NCBI RefSeq assembly: GCF_013009555.1
Contig: NZ_CP046176.1
Location: 372,001-436,000, forward strand
Source of the DNA: Phocaeicola dorei
Lineage (GTDB): Bacteria > Bacteroidota > Bacteroidia > Bacteroidales > Bacteroidaceae
Direction: 5' to 3'
Length of the DNA stretch: 64,000 nt
Part shown: piece by piece, positions 52,353-62,282 of the stretch
Layout of the letters: every line of letters begins with the position of its first letter
Position numbering within the stretch: position 1 is the first letter of the stretch
The notes under the pieces: model-generated
The model's database searches: none
Told to the model about the DNA's origin: nothing
Seen by the model: the letters and a program-made list of their open reading frames with translations, nothing else
Position numbers and translations under genes: made by a program

Positions 52353-52735
52353 GTGAATGATAAACAATCTCAGAACCGTTTTCTTGCATTTGGCGGAGAA
52401 ACTGTATTCAAACTAAATCCTGCCAGCTATACGCAGGAAAAGATGTGGGGCAGGTATATGGAATCTTTGCGTAAGAATCTTTCTGCTTATACTCTTGATG
52501 ATGCTCCCGAAGATGTTCGGGAACTCTACAAAGATGAATTCATCCAGCTTTATGCTTCAAGTATAAGGTGTTTTTTTAATATGCATCAAATTGGGATTTA
52601 TATCGGGAAGGAGTAGTTTTGCTCCAAGACTTAATCAAATATGGAGGCAGGTCAGAAGTGGAGAAAGTTATAATCGAGCTGAAAGCTCGTATACCTCGTC
52701 ATCCAGTCTATATTGCCGTATTTTGTGTTTTGTGA
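52353..52735 (+). pseudogene. Decayed gene fragment of unknown family
   Basis: An 87-codon ORF (FLAFGGETVFKLNPASYTQEKM to IGIYIGKE, stop at 52614-52616) is followed in a different frame by coding-like sequence LLQDLIKYGGRSEVEKVIIELKARIPRHPVY ending at TGA 52733-52735. The second part has the YGG...EVEKVI..LKAR.PR pattern seen at the C-terminus of some SWIM zinc-finger or related proteins. The pieces suggest one gene broken by a frameshift and an internal loss. No promoter is clear. Confidence 0.45.
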
Positions 52736-52739
52736 GAAA

Positions 52740-52778
52740 ATAAAAAATCCTGATTTCCGAAATCAGGATTTTACTGTC
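52740..52778 (-). terminator. Terminator of tRNA-Phe
   Basis: AATCCTGATTT and AAATCAGGATT pair around a 3-nt loop; on the minus strand a T run follows, 15-20 bp after the tRNA 3' end. Confidence 0.75.
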
Positions 52779-52793
52779 TTTTTTTCTTCAAGG

Positions 52794-52866
52794 TGGTGCC
52801 ACCAGGAATCGAACCGGGGACACAAGGATTTTCAGTCCTTTGCTCTACCAACTGAGCTATGGCACC
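52794..52866 (-). tRNA. tRNA-Phe (GAA)
   Basis: Read on the minus strand, 73 nt fold as a cloverleaf. The acceptor stem is GGTGCCA/TGGCACC, the D-arm AGCTCAGTTGGTAGAGC, the anticodon arm AGGACTGAAAATCCT with GAA anticodon, and the T-loop TTCGATT. The CCA end is not encoded (CCT follows the discriminator A). No element integration is seen in it. Confidence 0.97.
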
Positions 52867-52983
52867 ATTATTTCTTGTTTGCGGTTGCAAAGGTAGTGAA
52901 ACTTTTTTAAACTGCAAACTATTTCTAAAAAAAAACACTGATAAAAACATAAGGTGTTTATTATCAGTGTTGTTTAATTAAAA

Positions 52984-54024
52984 TTATTTTTCTTTTAGTG
53001 GATTCCAACCTTGCGCTTTCAGCTCAAATTCTTGTCCGTCACGGGTAATCAGGGCACATCCCAGCTCCGGTTTGGTGATGTGACCAATCACTTTTATACC
53101 CTCTATAGCCGAAACTCGTTCATGCTCTGTTAAAGGTACAGTAAATAATAGCTCATAGTCCTCACCACCATTTAAAGCACATGTTGTCACATTCATATTC
53201 AGCTCTTCCGCCATTACAGCCGTTTGGTAATCAATGGGAATTCTTTCCTCGTAAACGCGACAGCCGGTATCGCTTTGTGAGCATATATGCAGCAGTTCCG
53301 AAGAAAGGCCGTCGGAAATATCCATCATAGCGGTGGGCTTGATTCCCGCTTTTGCCAGTTTCTCAATGATATCCTTACGTGCTTCAGGCTTTAACTGACG
53401 TTCCAAAATATATTCTTTTCCGGAAAAATCCGGATTTGCTTCTTTTTCTCCTTGGAAAACAGCCTTTTCACGCTCTAGAAGTTGAAGTCCCATATAAGCT
53501 CCTCCCAAGTCACCGCTGACACAAATCAAGTCTGTATCTTGTGCGCCGTTGCGATAAACCACTTTGTCCTTGTCCGCTTCACCTATGCAAGTAATACTGA
53601 TGGCGAGCCCGGTTACGGATGAAGTTGTATCTCCACCCACAATATCTACATGGTGTAGTTCACAAGCCAGTTTTAGCCCATCATAGAATTGTTCTAAATC
53701 TTCAATACAAAAGCGTTTGGACAGTGCGATAGAAACTGTGATTTGTTTTGGAGCACCATTCATAGCATAAATGTCCGAGAAGTTTACGATGGCCGATTTA
53801 TATCCCAAATGTTTCAATGGGGTATAAACCAAATCAAAATGTACCCCTTCCATCAGTAAGTCTGTGGTCACCAATACCTCTTTATCTTTAAACTCCAATA
53901 CGGCTGCATCGTCTCCCACACCATATTGGGTTTCCGGATTTTTTAACTCAATATCCTTCGTCAGATGTTTAATGAGGCCGAACTCACCTAAGGTCGCTAT
54001 TTCTGTTCTGTTTATTTCCTGCAT
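52984..54024 (-). CDS. thiL: Thiamine-monophosphate kinase
   Basis: A 346-residue ATP-dependent kinase that makes thiamine diphosphate from the monophosphate. Signature parts are GVGDDAAVLEF (metal site), TTDLLMEGVHFDL, AIVNFSDIYAMNGAPKQITVSIAL, DIVGGDTTSS, SGDLGGAYMGLQLLE and MDISDGLSSEL. The length is normal. It is the last gene of the sppA-lpxK-PNP-thiL operon, 4 bp after the phosphorylase gene. Confidence 0.95.
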   Translation of the reverse strand: MQEINRTEIATLGEFGLIKHLTKDIELKNPETQYGVGDDAAVLEFKDKEVLVTTDLLMEGVHFDLVYTPLKHLGYKSAIVNFSDIYAMNGAPKQITVSIALSKRFCIEDLEQFYDGLKLACELHHVDIVGGDTTSSVTGLAISITCIGEADKDKVVYRNGAQDTDLICVSGDLGGAYMGLQLLEREKAVFQGEKEANPDFSGKEYILERQLKPEARKDIIEKLAKAGIKPTAMMDISDGLSSELLHICSQSDTGCRVYEERIPIDYQTAVMAEELNMNVTTCALNGGEDYELLFTVPLTEHERVSAIEGIKVIGHITKPELGCALITRDGQEFELKAQGWNPLKEK

Positions 54025-54028
54025 ATCC

Positions 54029-54838
54029 TTAAATTCGATTAATCATTTCACGCATAATGGTAGTCATGCGCGGTTGCGCTTCATCTGCCGCTTTCTGAAC
54101 CTCTTCGTGTGAAACTTCCACAATTTTTCCCTCCACGCCTAGGTCGGTGATAACCGATACTCCAAACACTTTGATGCCACAATGGTTTGCTACAATAACT
54201 TCAGGAACGGTAGACATACCTACGGCGTCAGCTCCAAGAATGTGGAACATCTTGTATTCTGCCGGAGTTTCGAAGGTAGGTCCCTGTGTACCGATATATA
54301 CTCCTTGTTGTACTTTGATACCTTTTTCTTTAGCGATCTCCAGTGCTTTGTCTATCAGTTCTTTGGAGTAGGCTTCACTCATATCCGGGAAACGGGGGCC
54401 GTATTCAATGTTCTTGCCGTGCAACGGATGTTCGGGAAAAAAGTTGATATGATCTCTGATAATCATCAGGTCACCAATTTCAAAGTCTGCATTCGTACCT
54501 CCAGCTGCATTGGATACGAACAATGTTTTGATACCTAATTCACGCATCACTCGTACAGGGAAGGTAACTTCTTTCATGGAGTATCCTTCATAGAAGTGGA
54601 AACGTCCTTGCATGGCCATGATGTCTTTATTACCCAATTTGCCGAAAATCAATTTACCGCTATGTCCCTCTACGGTTGAAACAGGGAAATTAGGGATATC
54701 TTTGTAATTGATCTCGTATTTATCGGTAATTTCGTGTACTAGGCTTCCTAAGCCGGTACCTAATATGATAGCAGTTTCGGGACTGGTATGCATCTTTTCT
54801 CTAAGAAAATCTGCTGTTTCTTGAATTTTTTCTAACAT
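54029..54838 (-). CDS. Purine-nucleoside phosphorylase
   Basis: A 269-residue trimeric-type phosphorylase that splits purine nucleosides with phosphate. GTGLGSLVHEI (phosphate loop), VEGHSGKLIFGKLG, GRFHFYEGYSMKEVTFPVRVM, LFVSNAAGGTN and GADAVGMSTVPEVIVANHCG are family hallmarks. The first 38 bp overlap the 3' end of lpxK, so translation is coupled. It serves purine salvage; the lipid A and protease neighbours are unrelated in function. Confidence 0.95.
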   Translation of the reverse strand: MLEKIQETADFLREKMHTSPETAIILGTGLGSLVHEITDKYEINYKDIPNFPVSTVEGHSGKLIFGKLGNKDIMAMQGRFHFYEGYSMKEVTFPVRVMRELGIKTLFVSNAAGGTNADFEIGDLMIIRDHINFFPEHPLHGKNIEYGPRFPDMSEAYSKELIDKALEIAKEKGIKVQQGVYIGTQGPTFETPAEYKMFHILGADAVGMSTVPEVIVANHCGIKVFGVSVITDLGVEGKIVEVSHEEVQKAADEAQPRMTTIMREMINRI

Positions 54839-55901
54839 AGTTGGTTATATTTGAATTAAACAGTTCTTGTTGGTCTTGTAAGAAGATTACCTCAATGGGC
54901 AGCATATATATATAAGGTTTTAGTGTCTTGTCCATCAGTGGATGGGCTGCTAATCGTACTGAGTCTTTTTCAGTGGTGATAATCATGCGTTTACCTTCCG
55001 GAAGTTTCATGAAACGTTTCTTTATCAGTTCCATATCTCTTGCTGTAAAGTTATGGTGGTCACTGAAAGCCAGTGACTCAATGTGCTCATTGTATGGTGA
55101 TAAATCTTGAATGAGTTTTGCTGGTGAGGCTATGCCTGTCACCAATAGGATATGCTTATCTTTTTCTATCTCTTTTAATGGAACTGCATTCCCTACTGTA
55201 AACAACGGATGCAGCTTGCCGTATGCTAATGTCGTGAAGTAGAGCTGCTGATAGGGGTAAAGTTCCATTTGCTTGCTCAAGACTCTCAAATCCATCGGGG
55301 TGATGTCCTTAGGGCATTTAGTGACAATGACAATATGTGCCCGGCTTTTTCCATTTTCAGGTTCGCGCATTCGTCCGGCAGGCAGCAAGGCGTCTTCGCA
55401 AATCAGTCGATGGTAATCTACTAATAAGATGTTCATTCCGGGTTTTACATATCGGTGCTGGAAAGCATCATCCAAAATAATCACTTCTGTTCCGGGGGCA
55501 ATGTGACTATTGCATAACTGCTCTATGCCATGACAACGGTTTCGGTCTACTGCCATATAGATGTCCGGAAACTTCTGTTTCATTTGGAAAGGTTCGTCAC
55601 CTATCATCTGTATGGACGTATCCGGCCCAGCAAGTACAAAACCTTTGGATTTGCGTTTGTAGCCGTGGCTCAGTACGGCCACTTTGTAATCTTTCTGCAA
55701 TAATCTTATCAAGTATTCTGTATGGGGGGTCTTTCCGGTTCCGCCCACGGTGATGTTGCCTACCGAGATGATTGGGACATCAAACTTACGTTCTTTGTAT
55801 ATTCCCCAGTCAAACAATTTATTACGCAGCCATACGCCGGTCCCATAAAGCCATGAAACCGGATATAGCCACTTGTTTATCTTGATAAGATTACCTTCCA
55901 T
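54801..55901 (-). CDS. lpxK: Tetraacyldisaccharide 4'-kinase
   Basis: A 366-residue inner-membrane-associated kinase that phosphorylates the lipid A disaccharide at the 4' position. A Walker A is visible as VGNITVGGTGKTPHTEYLI, then LSHGYKRKSKGF, IGDEPFQMKQKFP, VIILDDAFQHRYVKPG and DALLPAGRMREP. ATG 55901 (MEGNLIKINKWLYP) is preferred over an in-frame start at 55928, which would overlap sppA. It lies 7 bp after sppA and overlaps the phosphorylase gene by 38 bp. Confidence 0.95.
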   Translation of the reverse strand: MEGNLIKINKWLYPVSWLYGTGVWLRNKLFDWGIYKERKFDVPIISVGNITVGGTGKTPHTEYLIRLLQKDYKVAVLSHGYKRKSKGFVLAGPDTSIQMIGDEPFQMKQKFPDIYMAVDRNRCHGIEQLCNSHIAPGTEVIILDDAFQHRYVKPGMNILLVDYHRLICEDALLPAGRMREPENGKSRAHIVIVTKCPKDITPMDLRVLSKQMELYPYQQLYFTTLAYGKLHPLFTVGNAVPLKEIEKDKHILLVTGIASPAKLIQDLSPYNEHIESLAFSDHHNFTARDMELIKKRFMKLPEGKRMIITTEKDSVRLAAHPLMDKTLKPYIYMLPIEVIFLQDQQELFNSNITNYVRKNSRNSRFS

Positions 55902-55908
55902 GCGCAAA

Positions 55909-57690
55909 TTATTGGATATTAGGGTCAAACGGCATACGTGCCTGTATGCAGTTGGCGTTTTTTATGTTCTCCAGCGCCTTGAAGCTGTTATAATAGCTTC
56001 CCAAATATTCTTTGATTTCGCTGTTTACATAATGTTTTTTCTGATTGCCCAGCAAACTTGCGAAAATATTTTCTTTTTCGGGATAGCCGATAATACTGTA
56101 ATTTTCTATGCCGGCTTGGGTGGCGGCGGCATTTAATGCCTTGTCTATACCTCCCAGTTCATCTACCAAACCGAGATCTTTGGCCATAGCACCGGTCCAT
56201 ACACGGCCTTCAGCTACTTTTTCAATAGCCTCTGTAGACATTTTTCTACCTTCGGCGCAACGGCTTACGAATAGCTTGTATCCTCGGTTGACATAATTCT
56301 GCATCAATTCTTGTTCTGATGCGTTTAATGGACGGGTAAGAATAGGACCTAGGCTGGCACCCAGATCTGCCATTTTATTAGTTTTCACTACATCAAAATT
56401 CAATCCTAAAGTTTCAGTAAACAGTTTCTCACCTGAATACATCATGCCGAATATGCCGATAGAACCAGTCAGCGTAGTCGGGTCAGCGAAAATGCGGTCT
56501 GCAGCGCAGGAAATGTAATAGCCTCCTGATGCAGCATAATCTCCCATAGAAACGATTACCGGTTTTTTCTCTTTCAGTCTTACTACTTCACGCCATATTT
56601 GATCTGAACCGTATGCGCTGCCACCCGGTGAGTTGACGCGTAATACAACAGCTTTTACATCATCGTTATCACGTAATTTGCGCAGGCCTTTACACATCTT
56701 TTGTACATCAATACAATCTTCTGTGGAACTGCCGGGAGCATCCAGAATCTCACCGTATGCATAATATACGGCTATTACATTTCCACTTTTGTCTTTGGGC
56801 ACATTTTTCTTGACGTTTATCATATCTTCTATGAAAAGACTGTTCAGCTTGTCGTCTTCGTCACGACCGCTTAATTGTTTCAGATAGGAAATAACTTCAT
56901 CTTTATACATCAAGGTGTCTGCTAGTCCGCATTGAACATATTCTTCTGCCTGACAAAAATCCATATATCGGTCTGCATAAGCATTCAGAGTATCTGTCGG
57001 GATGTGTCGTGAATCGGATACATCTGCCTGAATACGATTCCAGACAGATTCCAGACATTCGGTCATCTGTTCGCGGTTGGCCGGACTCATTTCTGTAGCG
57101 ATAAACGGTTCCACGGCTGATTTGTAAGTACCCACTCTGAATACTTGTATTTCCAGTCCTAGTTTGGAAACCAGATTTTTGAAGAAAACAGGTTGCATGC
57201 CTGCTCCGTGCCATCCGATACTTCCTTGCGGATTGATAATTATTTTATCGGCCACGCTGGAAAGATAATACATCTTCTGTGCATATTGGTCTGCATAAGC
57301 AACGATGAATTTACCGCTTTCTTTGAAATCCAGTAATGCATTGCGTATTTCCTCTAAGGAAGCGTATGATGCTTCCAGATAAGAAGGTTGGATATAAATA
57401 CCCTTGATTTTGTCATTGTCTTTTGCTTTCTTGATAGAAGCTAGAATGTCATCCAAACCGTATGCCTCAAATTCTTCCCCCAAAAGTTGTTGGAGTGGGT
57501 TTTCCTGTACGCGTTCGGATAGACTGCCTTTAAAGTCGAGTACGAAGATAGAGTTGTCTTTCACCACCGTTTCAGTATCCGATGATGCGACTATGCCAAC
57601 CAGAGTGATAATCCCTAGTATAGTGAACACTACGCCTGCCAGAATGACGCCGATAACGCTGGCAAACGTAAATTTTAGAAAATCTTTCAT
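55909..57690 (-). CDS. sppA: Signal peptide peptidase SppA, 67K type
   Basis: A 593-residue tandem-domain serine peptidase. Membrane anchor FASVIGVILAGVVFTILGIITLVGIV; the N-terminal repeat supplies the lysine in RVGTYKSAVEPF, and the C-terminal repeat the nucleophile serine in MGDYAASGGYYISCAADRIFA, as in E. coli SppA. LRVNSPGGSAYGSDQI is also typical. It degrades cleaved signal peptides at the periplasmic face. It is the first gene of a four-gene minus-strand operon, with a minus-strand TATTTTTG element just upstream near 57727-57734. Confidence 0.95.
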   Translation of the reverse strand: MKDFLKFTFASVIGVILAGVVFTILGIITLVGIVASSDTETVVKDNSIFVLDFKGSLSERVQENPLQQLLGEEFEAYGLDDILASIKKAKDNDKIKGIYIQPSYLEASYASLEEIRNALLDFKESGKFIVAYADQYAQKMYYLSSVADKIIINPQGSIGWHGAGMQPVFFKNLVSKLGLEIQVFRVGTYKSAVEPFIATEMSPANREQMTECLESVWNRIQADVSDSRHIPTDTLNAYADRYMDFCQAEEYVQCGLADTLMYKDEVISYLKQLSGRDEDDKLNSLFIEDMINVKKNVPKDKSGNVIAVYYAYGEILDAPGSSTEDCIDVQKMCKGLRKLRDNDDVKAVVLRVNSPGGSAYGSDQIWREVVRLKEKKPVIVSMGDYAASGGYYISCAADRIFADPTTLTGSIGIFGMMYSGEKLFTETLGLNFDVVKTNKMADLGASLGPILTRPLNASEQELMQNYVNRGYKLFVSRCAEGRKMSTEAIEKVAEGRVWTGAMAKDLGLVDELGGIDKALNAAATQAGIENYSIIGYPEKENIFASLLGNQKKHYVNSEIKEYLGSYYNSFKALENIKNANCIQARMPFDPNIQ

Positions 57691-57824
57691 TGAATGTGTT
57701 GTTTTTAATGTTAATAATTAGCTAACAAAAATAGGTTATTGCATTGAAAAAAGCAAAAAAAGTGAACATCTTTTGCTGCCTGTTTGTTCTTCATTTATAA
57801 TAACCTATAAATACGTTGTATTAT

Positions 57825-58430
57825 ATGACAAAAAGTTTTAAAGAGGCTCTGAAAGCCCGTCGTACATTTTATCAGATCGAAAACAAATCGACATTGTCTG
57901 ATAAAGAAATAAGAGATTTAATTCGTTTTGCTGTAGAATTTGTCCCCTCAGCTTTCAATTCTCAAACCACCCGTGTTGCGTTATTAACAGGTAAGGCGCA
58001 TGAAAAGTTGTGGAACATTGTAAAAAATGTCTTGCGTGAGCGGGTTCCGGCTGAGGTATTTGGCAAGACCGAAGAAAAGATTGATGGCTGTTTTGCTTGT
58101 GGATATGGTACTATTCTATATTTTGAAGATATGGCTATCGTTCGCTCTTTGCAGGAAAGTTTCCCCACTTATAAAGATAATTTCCCTATCTGGGCAGAGC
58201 AGACCGATGCTATGCATCAGTTGGCAGTCTGGACCATGCTGGAAGATGCAGGAATGGGGGCGTCTTTGCAACATTATAATCCGCTGATTGATGATGAAGT
58301 ACGTAAAGCTTGGAATTTGCCTGGTGATTGGAAATTGGTAGCGCAGATGCCATTCGGTGTGCCTGTTGCACAACCGGGCTCTAAGGAAGTGATGTCATTG
58401 GATGAGCGTGTTTTTGAATTTACTGATTAA
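57825..58430 (+). CDS. Nitroreductase family flavoprotein
   Basis: A 201-residue FMN-dependent oxidoreductase of the fungal/Frm2-like subgroup: KSFKEALKARRTFYQIENKS at the start (FMN phosphate site), FAVEFVPSAFNSQTTRVALL in the middle, and QTDAMHQLAVWTMLEDAGMGASLQHYNPLIDDEVRKAWNLP at the C-terminal half. MPFGVPVAQPGSKE closes it. ATG 57825 is preferred over TTG 57816. Substrates may be nitro compounds or quinones; not determined. Confidence 0.9.
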   Translation: MTKSFKEALKARRTFYQIENKSTLSDKEIRDLIRFAVEFVPSAFNSQTTRVALLTGKAHEKLWNIVKNVLRERVPAEVFGKTEEKIDGCFACGYGTILYFEDMAIVRSLQESFPTYKDNFPIWAEQTDAMHQLAVWTMLEDAGMGASLQHYNPLIDDEVRKAWNLPGDWKLVAQMPFGVPVAQPGSKEVMSLDERVFEFTD

Positions 58431-58502
58431 AATTCATGTCTCATCTTTTGGCTTATTAGGGGAAAATAATCATCTTTGTGTGCAATAAAATAAAGATGTG
58501 CT

Positions 58503-61343
58503 ATGAAAAAATTATTATCCCTTCCCCCTAATCTGGTGGAATGTTTTCATGATATAGAGAAAGCAGACCGGACAGAGTGGTTTTGTACTTCCGATCCTAT
58601 AGGCAGTAAGCTGGGATCAGGTGGGGGGACTGCATGGCTGTTGGAGGCTTGTCATCAGAAAGTGACTCCTGACAGCGATTTTCTTACTTGGTTGGGAAAA
58701 GAAAAACGTATTTTACTTCATGCAGGCGGGCAGAGTCGTCGTTTGCCCGGATATGCGCCATCCGGCAAAATTCTTACCCCCATTCCTGTATTCCGGTGGG
58801 CCAGAGGACAACGGCTGTCACAAAATCTGCTTTCCCTCCAGCTCCCTTTATATGAACAAATCATGGAGAAAGCTCCGTCTTCTCTTCATACATTGATTGC
58901 AAGTGGGGATGTTTATATCCGTGCGGGCCAACCGCTTCAGACTATTCCTGATGCGGATGTGGTGTGTTACGGTTTATGGGTAGATCCTAATCTGGCAAAG
59001 AACCATGGTGTTTTTGTTTCTTCACGAGTCACTCCCGATAAGCTTGATTTCATGCTTCAAAAACCTTCGGTGGAGGAATTGGGGAAATTAATGCAAACCC
59101 ATCTTTTTCTGATGGATATCGGAATTTGGCTGTTAAGTGACCGTGCGGTTAGTCTGTTGGTAAAACGATCTTATAAGGAAGGAAAACTCTCTTATTATGA
59201 CATGTATTCTGATTTCGGACTTACATTGGGAGAGCATCCGCGTATGATGGACGATGAGCTTAACAAGCTGAGTGTGGCTATTCTGCCGTTGCCTGGAGGG
59301 GAGTTTTATCATTACGGAACCAGTCGTGAACTTATTTCTTCTACATTGGCTGTACAAAATCTGGTAAACGACCAGCGGGAGATTATGCACAAGAAGGTAA
59401 AACCGCATCCGGCCATGTTTGTTCAGAATGCTGAGGTAGGTTATCAACTTACCTCACAAAATTCGGAAATATGGATAGAGAACAGTTGTGTAGGAGCAGG
59501 ATGGAATATCCATCACCAGACTATCATAACAGGTGTTCCCGTTAATAATTGGAACTTGGAGGTTCCGTCTGGTGTGTGTATTGATGTGGTTCCTTTTGGA
59601 GAATCGGGCTATGTAGCGCGTCCATACGGCTTCAATGATACTTTCAAGGGATCTTTGGCCAAGGAAGAAACATATTATCAAGGAATGTCTGTAGGTGAGT
59701 GGTGTGCTGTGCGCGGCATTTCGGTGGAAGAAATAGAAAACGGTCACGACTTGCAGGCCGCGCGTTTGTTTCCGGTTTGCTCATCTGTAGAGGAATTGGG
59801 AGCAGTTATGCGCTGGATGGTTTCTGAACCGGTATTACAGCAAGGAAAAGAAATATGGCAACGCTGTCGTAAATTGTCTGCTGATGATATATCCGCTTAT
59901 TCTAATCTTTACCGTCTGGCAGAACAGCGTGAAGCTTTCCGGATAAAGAATTGGCCGGCATTGGCGCATAATTATGAACGAAGTGTCTTTTATCAGCTCA
60001 ATTTGGAGAATGCTGCCGGAGAATTTGCCCGGTATGACCTGTCGTTGCCTGAGCCTTTATCAGAATCGGCTCCGTTGATGACACGTATCAGTGACAATAT
60101 GTTCCGTGCCCGGGTGCAGCAGCTTAAGGGGCTGGCTTATCGGGAATATGAAAATGAGGCTTTTCGTTTGATGCGCGACGGACTTACTGCTTCGGCTTTA
60201 GCCAAGAGGCAGCAACCGCATTTGTCAGTGTACTCTGATCAGATTGTCTGGGGGCGCAGTCCGGTCCGTATTGATCTGGCCGGCGGGTGGACGGATACTC
60301 CACCTTATTGCTTGAATGAAGGGGGGAATGTGGTGAATATTGCTATTGAGTTGAACGGGCAGCCTCCTTTACAAGTTTACGTGAAACCTTGTCGGGAATA
60401 TAAAATAATCCTTCGTTCTATAGACTTAGGCGCTATGGAAGTGGTTACAACTTATGGGGAGGTAAGAGGTTTCATGCAAGTGGGCTCCCCATTCTCTATA
60501 CCTAAAGCGGCATTGGTGCTGGCAGGTTTCCAGCCGGGCTTTTCCACCGAATCGTATGTTTCACTGGAAGAGCAGTTGAAGGCGTTTGGTTCCGGAATGG
60601 AAATTACTCTGCTTTCTGCGATTCCTGCGGGCTCCGGTCTGGGTACAAGTTCTATTCTTGCATCGACTGTGCTGGGGGCAATCTCTGATTTTTGCGGGCT
60701 GAACTGGGATAAGAACGAGATATGTAACCGTACGCTTATTCTGGAACAGTTGCTGACTACCGGCGGGGGGTGGCAAGATCAATACGGAGGTGTGCTTCGT
60801 GGTGTGAAATTATTGCAGACCCATGCAGGTATGGATCAGAGTCCATTAGTGCGCTGGTTGCCCGATTATTTGTTTACAGGTGGCGAATATCAGAAGTGCC
60901 ATTTGCTTTATTACACGGGAATTACCCGTACAGCCAAAGGAATTTTAGCTGAAATCGTGCGTAGCATGTTCCTCAACTCCACAGAGCATTTGTCTATACT
61001 TGGCGGTATGAAGGGGCATGCTCTTGACTTGTACGAAGCCATTCAGCGTGGGAATTTCGATGAAATGGGGCGTTTGGTTGGTAAAAGCTGGAAGCTGAAC
61101 CAAGCGTTGGATCCCGGCACTAATCCCGAGGCAGTTGAGGCTATCATTCGCCGGATTGATGATTATTGCCTGGGATATAAATTGCCAGGTGCGGGGGGAG
61201 GAGGCTATCTTTATATGGTGGCTAAAGATCCTGAGGCTGCTATACGTATTCGAAGTATTCTTGCTCAGAACCCACCCAACAGTTGTGCCCGTTTCGTTGA
61301 TATGGCTTTGTCCGACAAAGGCTTGCAAATTAGCCGAAGCTAG
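58503..61343 (+). CDS. fkp: Bifunctional fucokinase / L-fucose-1-phosphate guanylyltransferase
   Basis: A 946-residue fused enzyme of the fucose salvage route, close in length to B. fragilis Fkp. The N-terminal half (about 1-430) is the guanylyltransferase, with KRILLHAGGQSRRLPGYAPSGKILTPIPVF as the nucleotide loop. The C-terminal half (about 580-946) is a GHMP kinase: WGRSPVRIDLAGGWTDTPPY, the ATP loop LLSAIPAGSGLGTSSILAS, and LPGAGGGGYLYMV. It makes GDP-L-fucose from host fucose for capsule and glycoproteins. Its 3' end overlaps the broken glycerate kinase gene by 14 bp on the opposite strand. Confidence 0.97.
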   Translation: MKKLLSLPPNLVECFHDIEKADRTEWFCTSDPIGSKLGSGGGTAWLLEACHQKVTPDSDFLTWLGKEKRILLHAGGQSRRLPGYAPSGKILTPIPVFRWARGQRLSQNLLSLQLPLYEQIMEKAPSSLHTLIASGDVYIRAGQPLQTIPDADVVCYGLWVDPNLAKNHGVFVSSRVTPDKLDFMLQKPSVEELGKLMQTHLFLMDIGIWLLSDRAVSLLVKRSYKEGKLSYYDMYSDFGLTLGEHPRMMDDELNKLSVAILPLPGGEFYHYGTSRELISSTLAVQNLVNDQREIMHKKVKPHPAMFVQNAEVGYQLTSQNSEIWIENSCVGAGWNIHHQTIITGVPVNNWNLEVPSGVCIDVVPFGESGYVARPYGFNDTFKGSLAKEETYYQGMSVGEWCAVRGISVEEIENGHDLQAARLFPVCSSVEELGAVMRWMVSEPVLQQGKEIWQRCRKLSADDISAYSNLYRLAEQREAFRIKNWPALAHNYERSVFYQLNLENAAGEFARYDLSLPEPLSESAPLMTRISDNMFRARVQQLKGLAYREYENEAFRLMRDGLTASALAKRQQPHLSVYSDQIVWGRSPVRIDLAGGWTDTPPYCLNEGGNVVNIAIELNGQPPLQVYVKPCREYKIILRSIDLGAMEVVTTYGEVRGFMQVGSPFSIPKAALVLAGFQPGFSTESYVSLEEQLKAFGSGMEITLLSAIPAGSGLGTSSILASTVLGAISDFCGLNWDKNEICNRTLILEQLLTTGGGWQDQYGGVLRGVKLLQTHAGMDQSPLVRWLPDYLFTGGEYQKCHLLYYTGITRTAKGILAEIVRSMFLNSTEHLSILGGMKGHALDLYEAIQRGNFDEMGRLVGKSWKLNQALDPGTNPEAVEAIIRRIDDYCLGYKLPGAGGGGYLYMVAKDPEAAIRIRSILAQNPPNSCARFVDMALSDKGLQISRS

Positions 61344-61960
61344 TTATAACTGAATAGAGTTGGGAAACCAGCCGGGTGATATTTTCTTTAGCAAACTCCG
61401 GTTCCATTGCCTTCTCCAGGGTGATGGGGCCGGGGGCTATAGAGAATATACCTTTGAATCCCGCTTTGTTTAATTCCGGCAGGTTTTCTATACTGCCTGC
61501 CAGTACAATAACGGGGATATGTTCTTTTTGTGCTTCCTTTAGTATCCTGTATGGAACTTTTCCCATAGCTGTCTGTCGGTCTGCTTTTCCCTCGCCCGTA
61601 ATAATGAGGTCTGCTCCTTTTATTTTCTCGGAGAAGTCGATGGCTTTCAATAATAATTCTGTTCCCGGTTTTAGCTCTGCGTTAAAAAAAGCCAGCAGTC
61701 CGCCACCCATGCCTCTGGCTGCACCTGCACCGGGGTAGTTCGTGATATCTTTTCCTGTCGTTTTCTTTATAACTTCGGCTAATGATTGCATGCCTTCATC
61801 CAGCCTTTGCACCATTTTAGGATCGGTTCCTTTTTGTTGTGAAAGATATATGCCGCTCCGTCAGGACCGTAAAAAGGGTTGGTTACATCACATGCTACCA
61901 CGAAGTGTGTTTCTTTTAGTGCGGGGTGAATACCGGATGTGTCTATGCTGCTTTTTCCTT
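61330..61960 (-). pseudogene. Glycerate kinase, 5'-truncated and frameshifted
   Basis: The intact part from ATG 61815 (161 codons: YPGAGAARGMGGGLLAFFNAELKPGTELLLKAIDF, GADLIITGEGKADRQTAMGK) is the C-terminal half of a GlxK-type glycerate kinase. Upstream, in another frame, SIDTSGIHPALKETHFVVACDVTNPFYGPDGAAYIF continues the same protein; one base is missing near 61840, in the TTTCACAAC region. Beyond about 61958 an in-frame TAG is met and no homology is seen, so the N-terminal half of about 190 residues is lost. The family is normally about 370-380 residues. Non-functional. Confidence 0.8.
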
Positions 61961-62282
61961 CCTAAAGTTTTTCAAGAGTGGTAGCATTGGCATCTGTTTT
62001 TGCTAACTCAGTTGTGTGTGCTGCGTACCTCGTCCTGTGTTTTCCGTAGCTGTCTTCCCTTCCCTGTCCTGGCTTACGGTGTTTGGTTGCCCCTCCGGAC
62101 TCGCGCCTTCCCCTTCTTTAGTTCCAGCTCTTCCGTTTTTGTTTACGCGCGTGCGAATATTATAATGTGTCTGTCTTTTTCCTCTCGTGTCCTCCGTTAT
62201 AAAAACCTTCTTTGTAACACATCTGTGATTCAGCGTATTACAAAAAAGTTTCAGGGAATCCGGATAATTTGTCTTGTGAAAG
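61961..62282. other. Intergenic stretch between the glycerate kinase remnant and the rRNA promoters
   Basis: No ORF or RNA gene is supported. It may contain decayed sequence from the lost 5' part of the glycerate kinase gene. Confidence 0.4.

Noticed and set aside
52794..52866. tRNA-Phe as an integration site of the fragment next to it
   Set aside because: No integrase and no repeated tRNA 3' end were found nearby.
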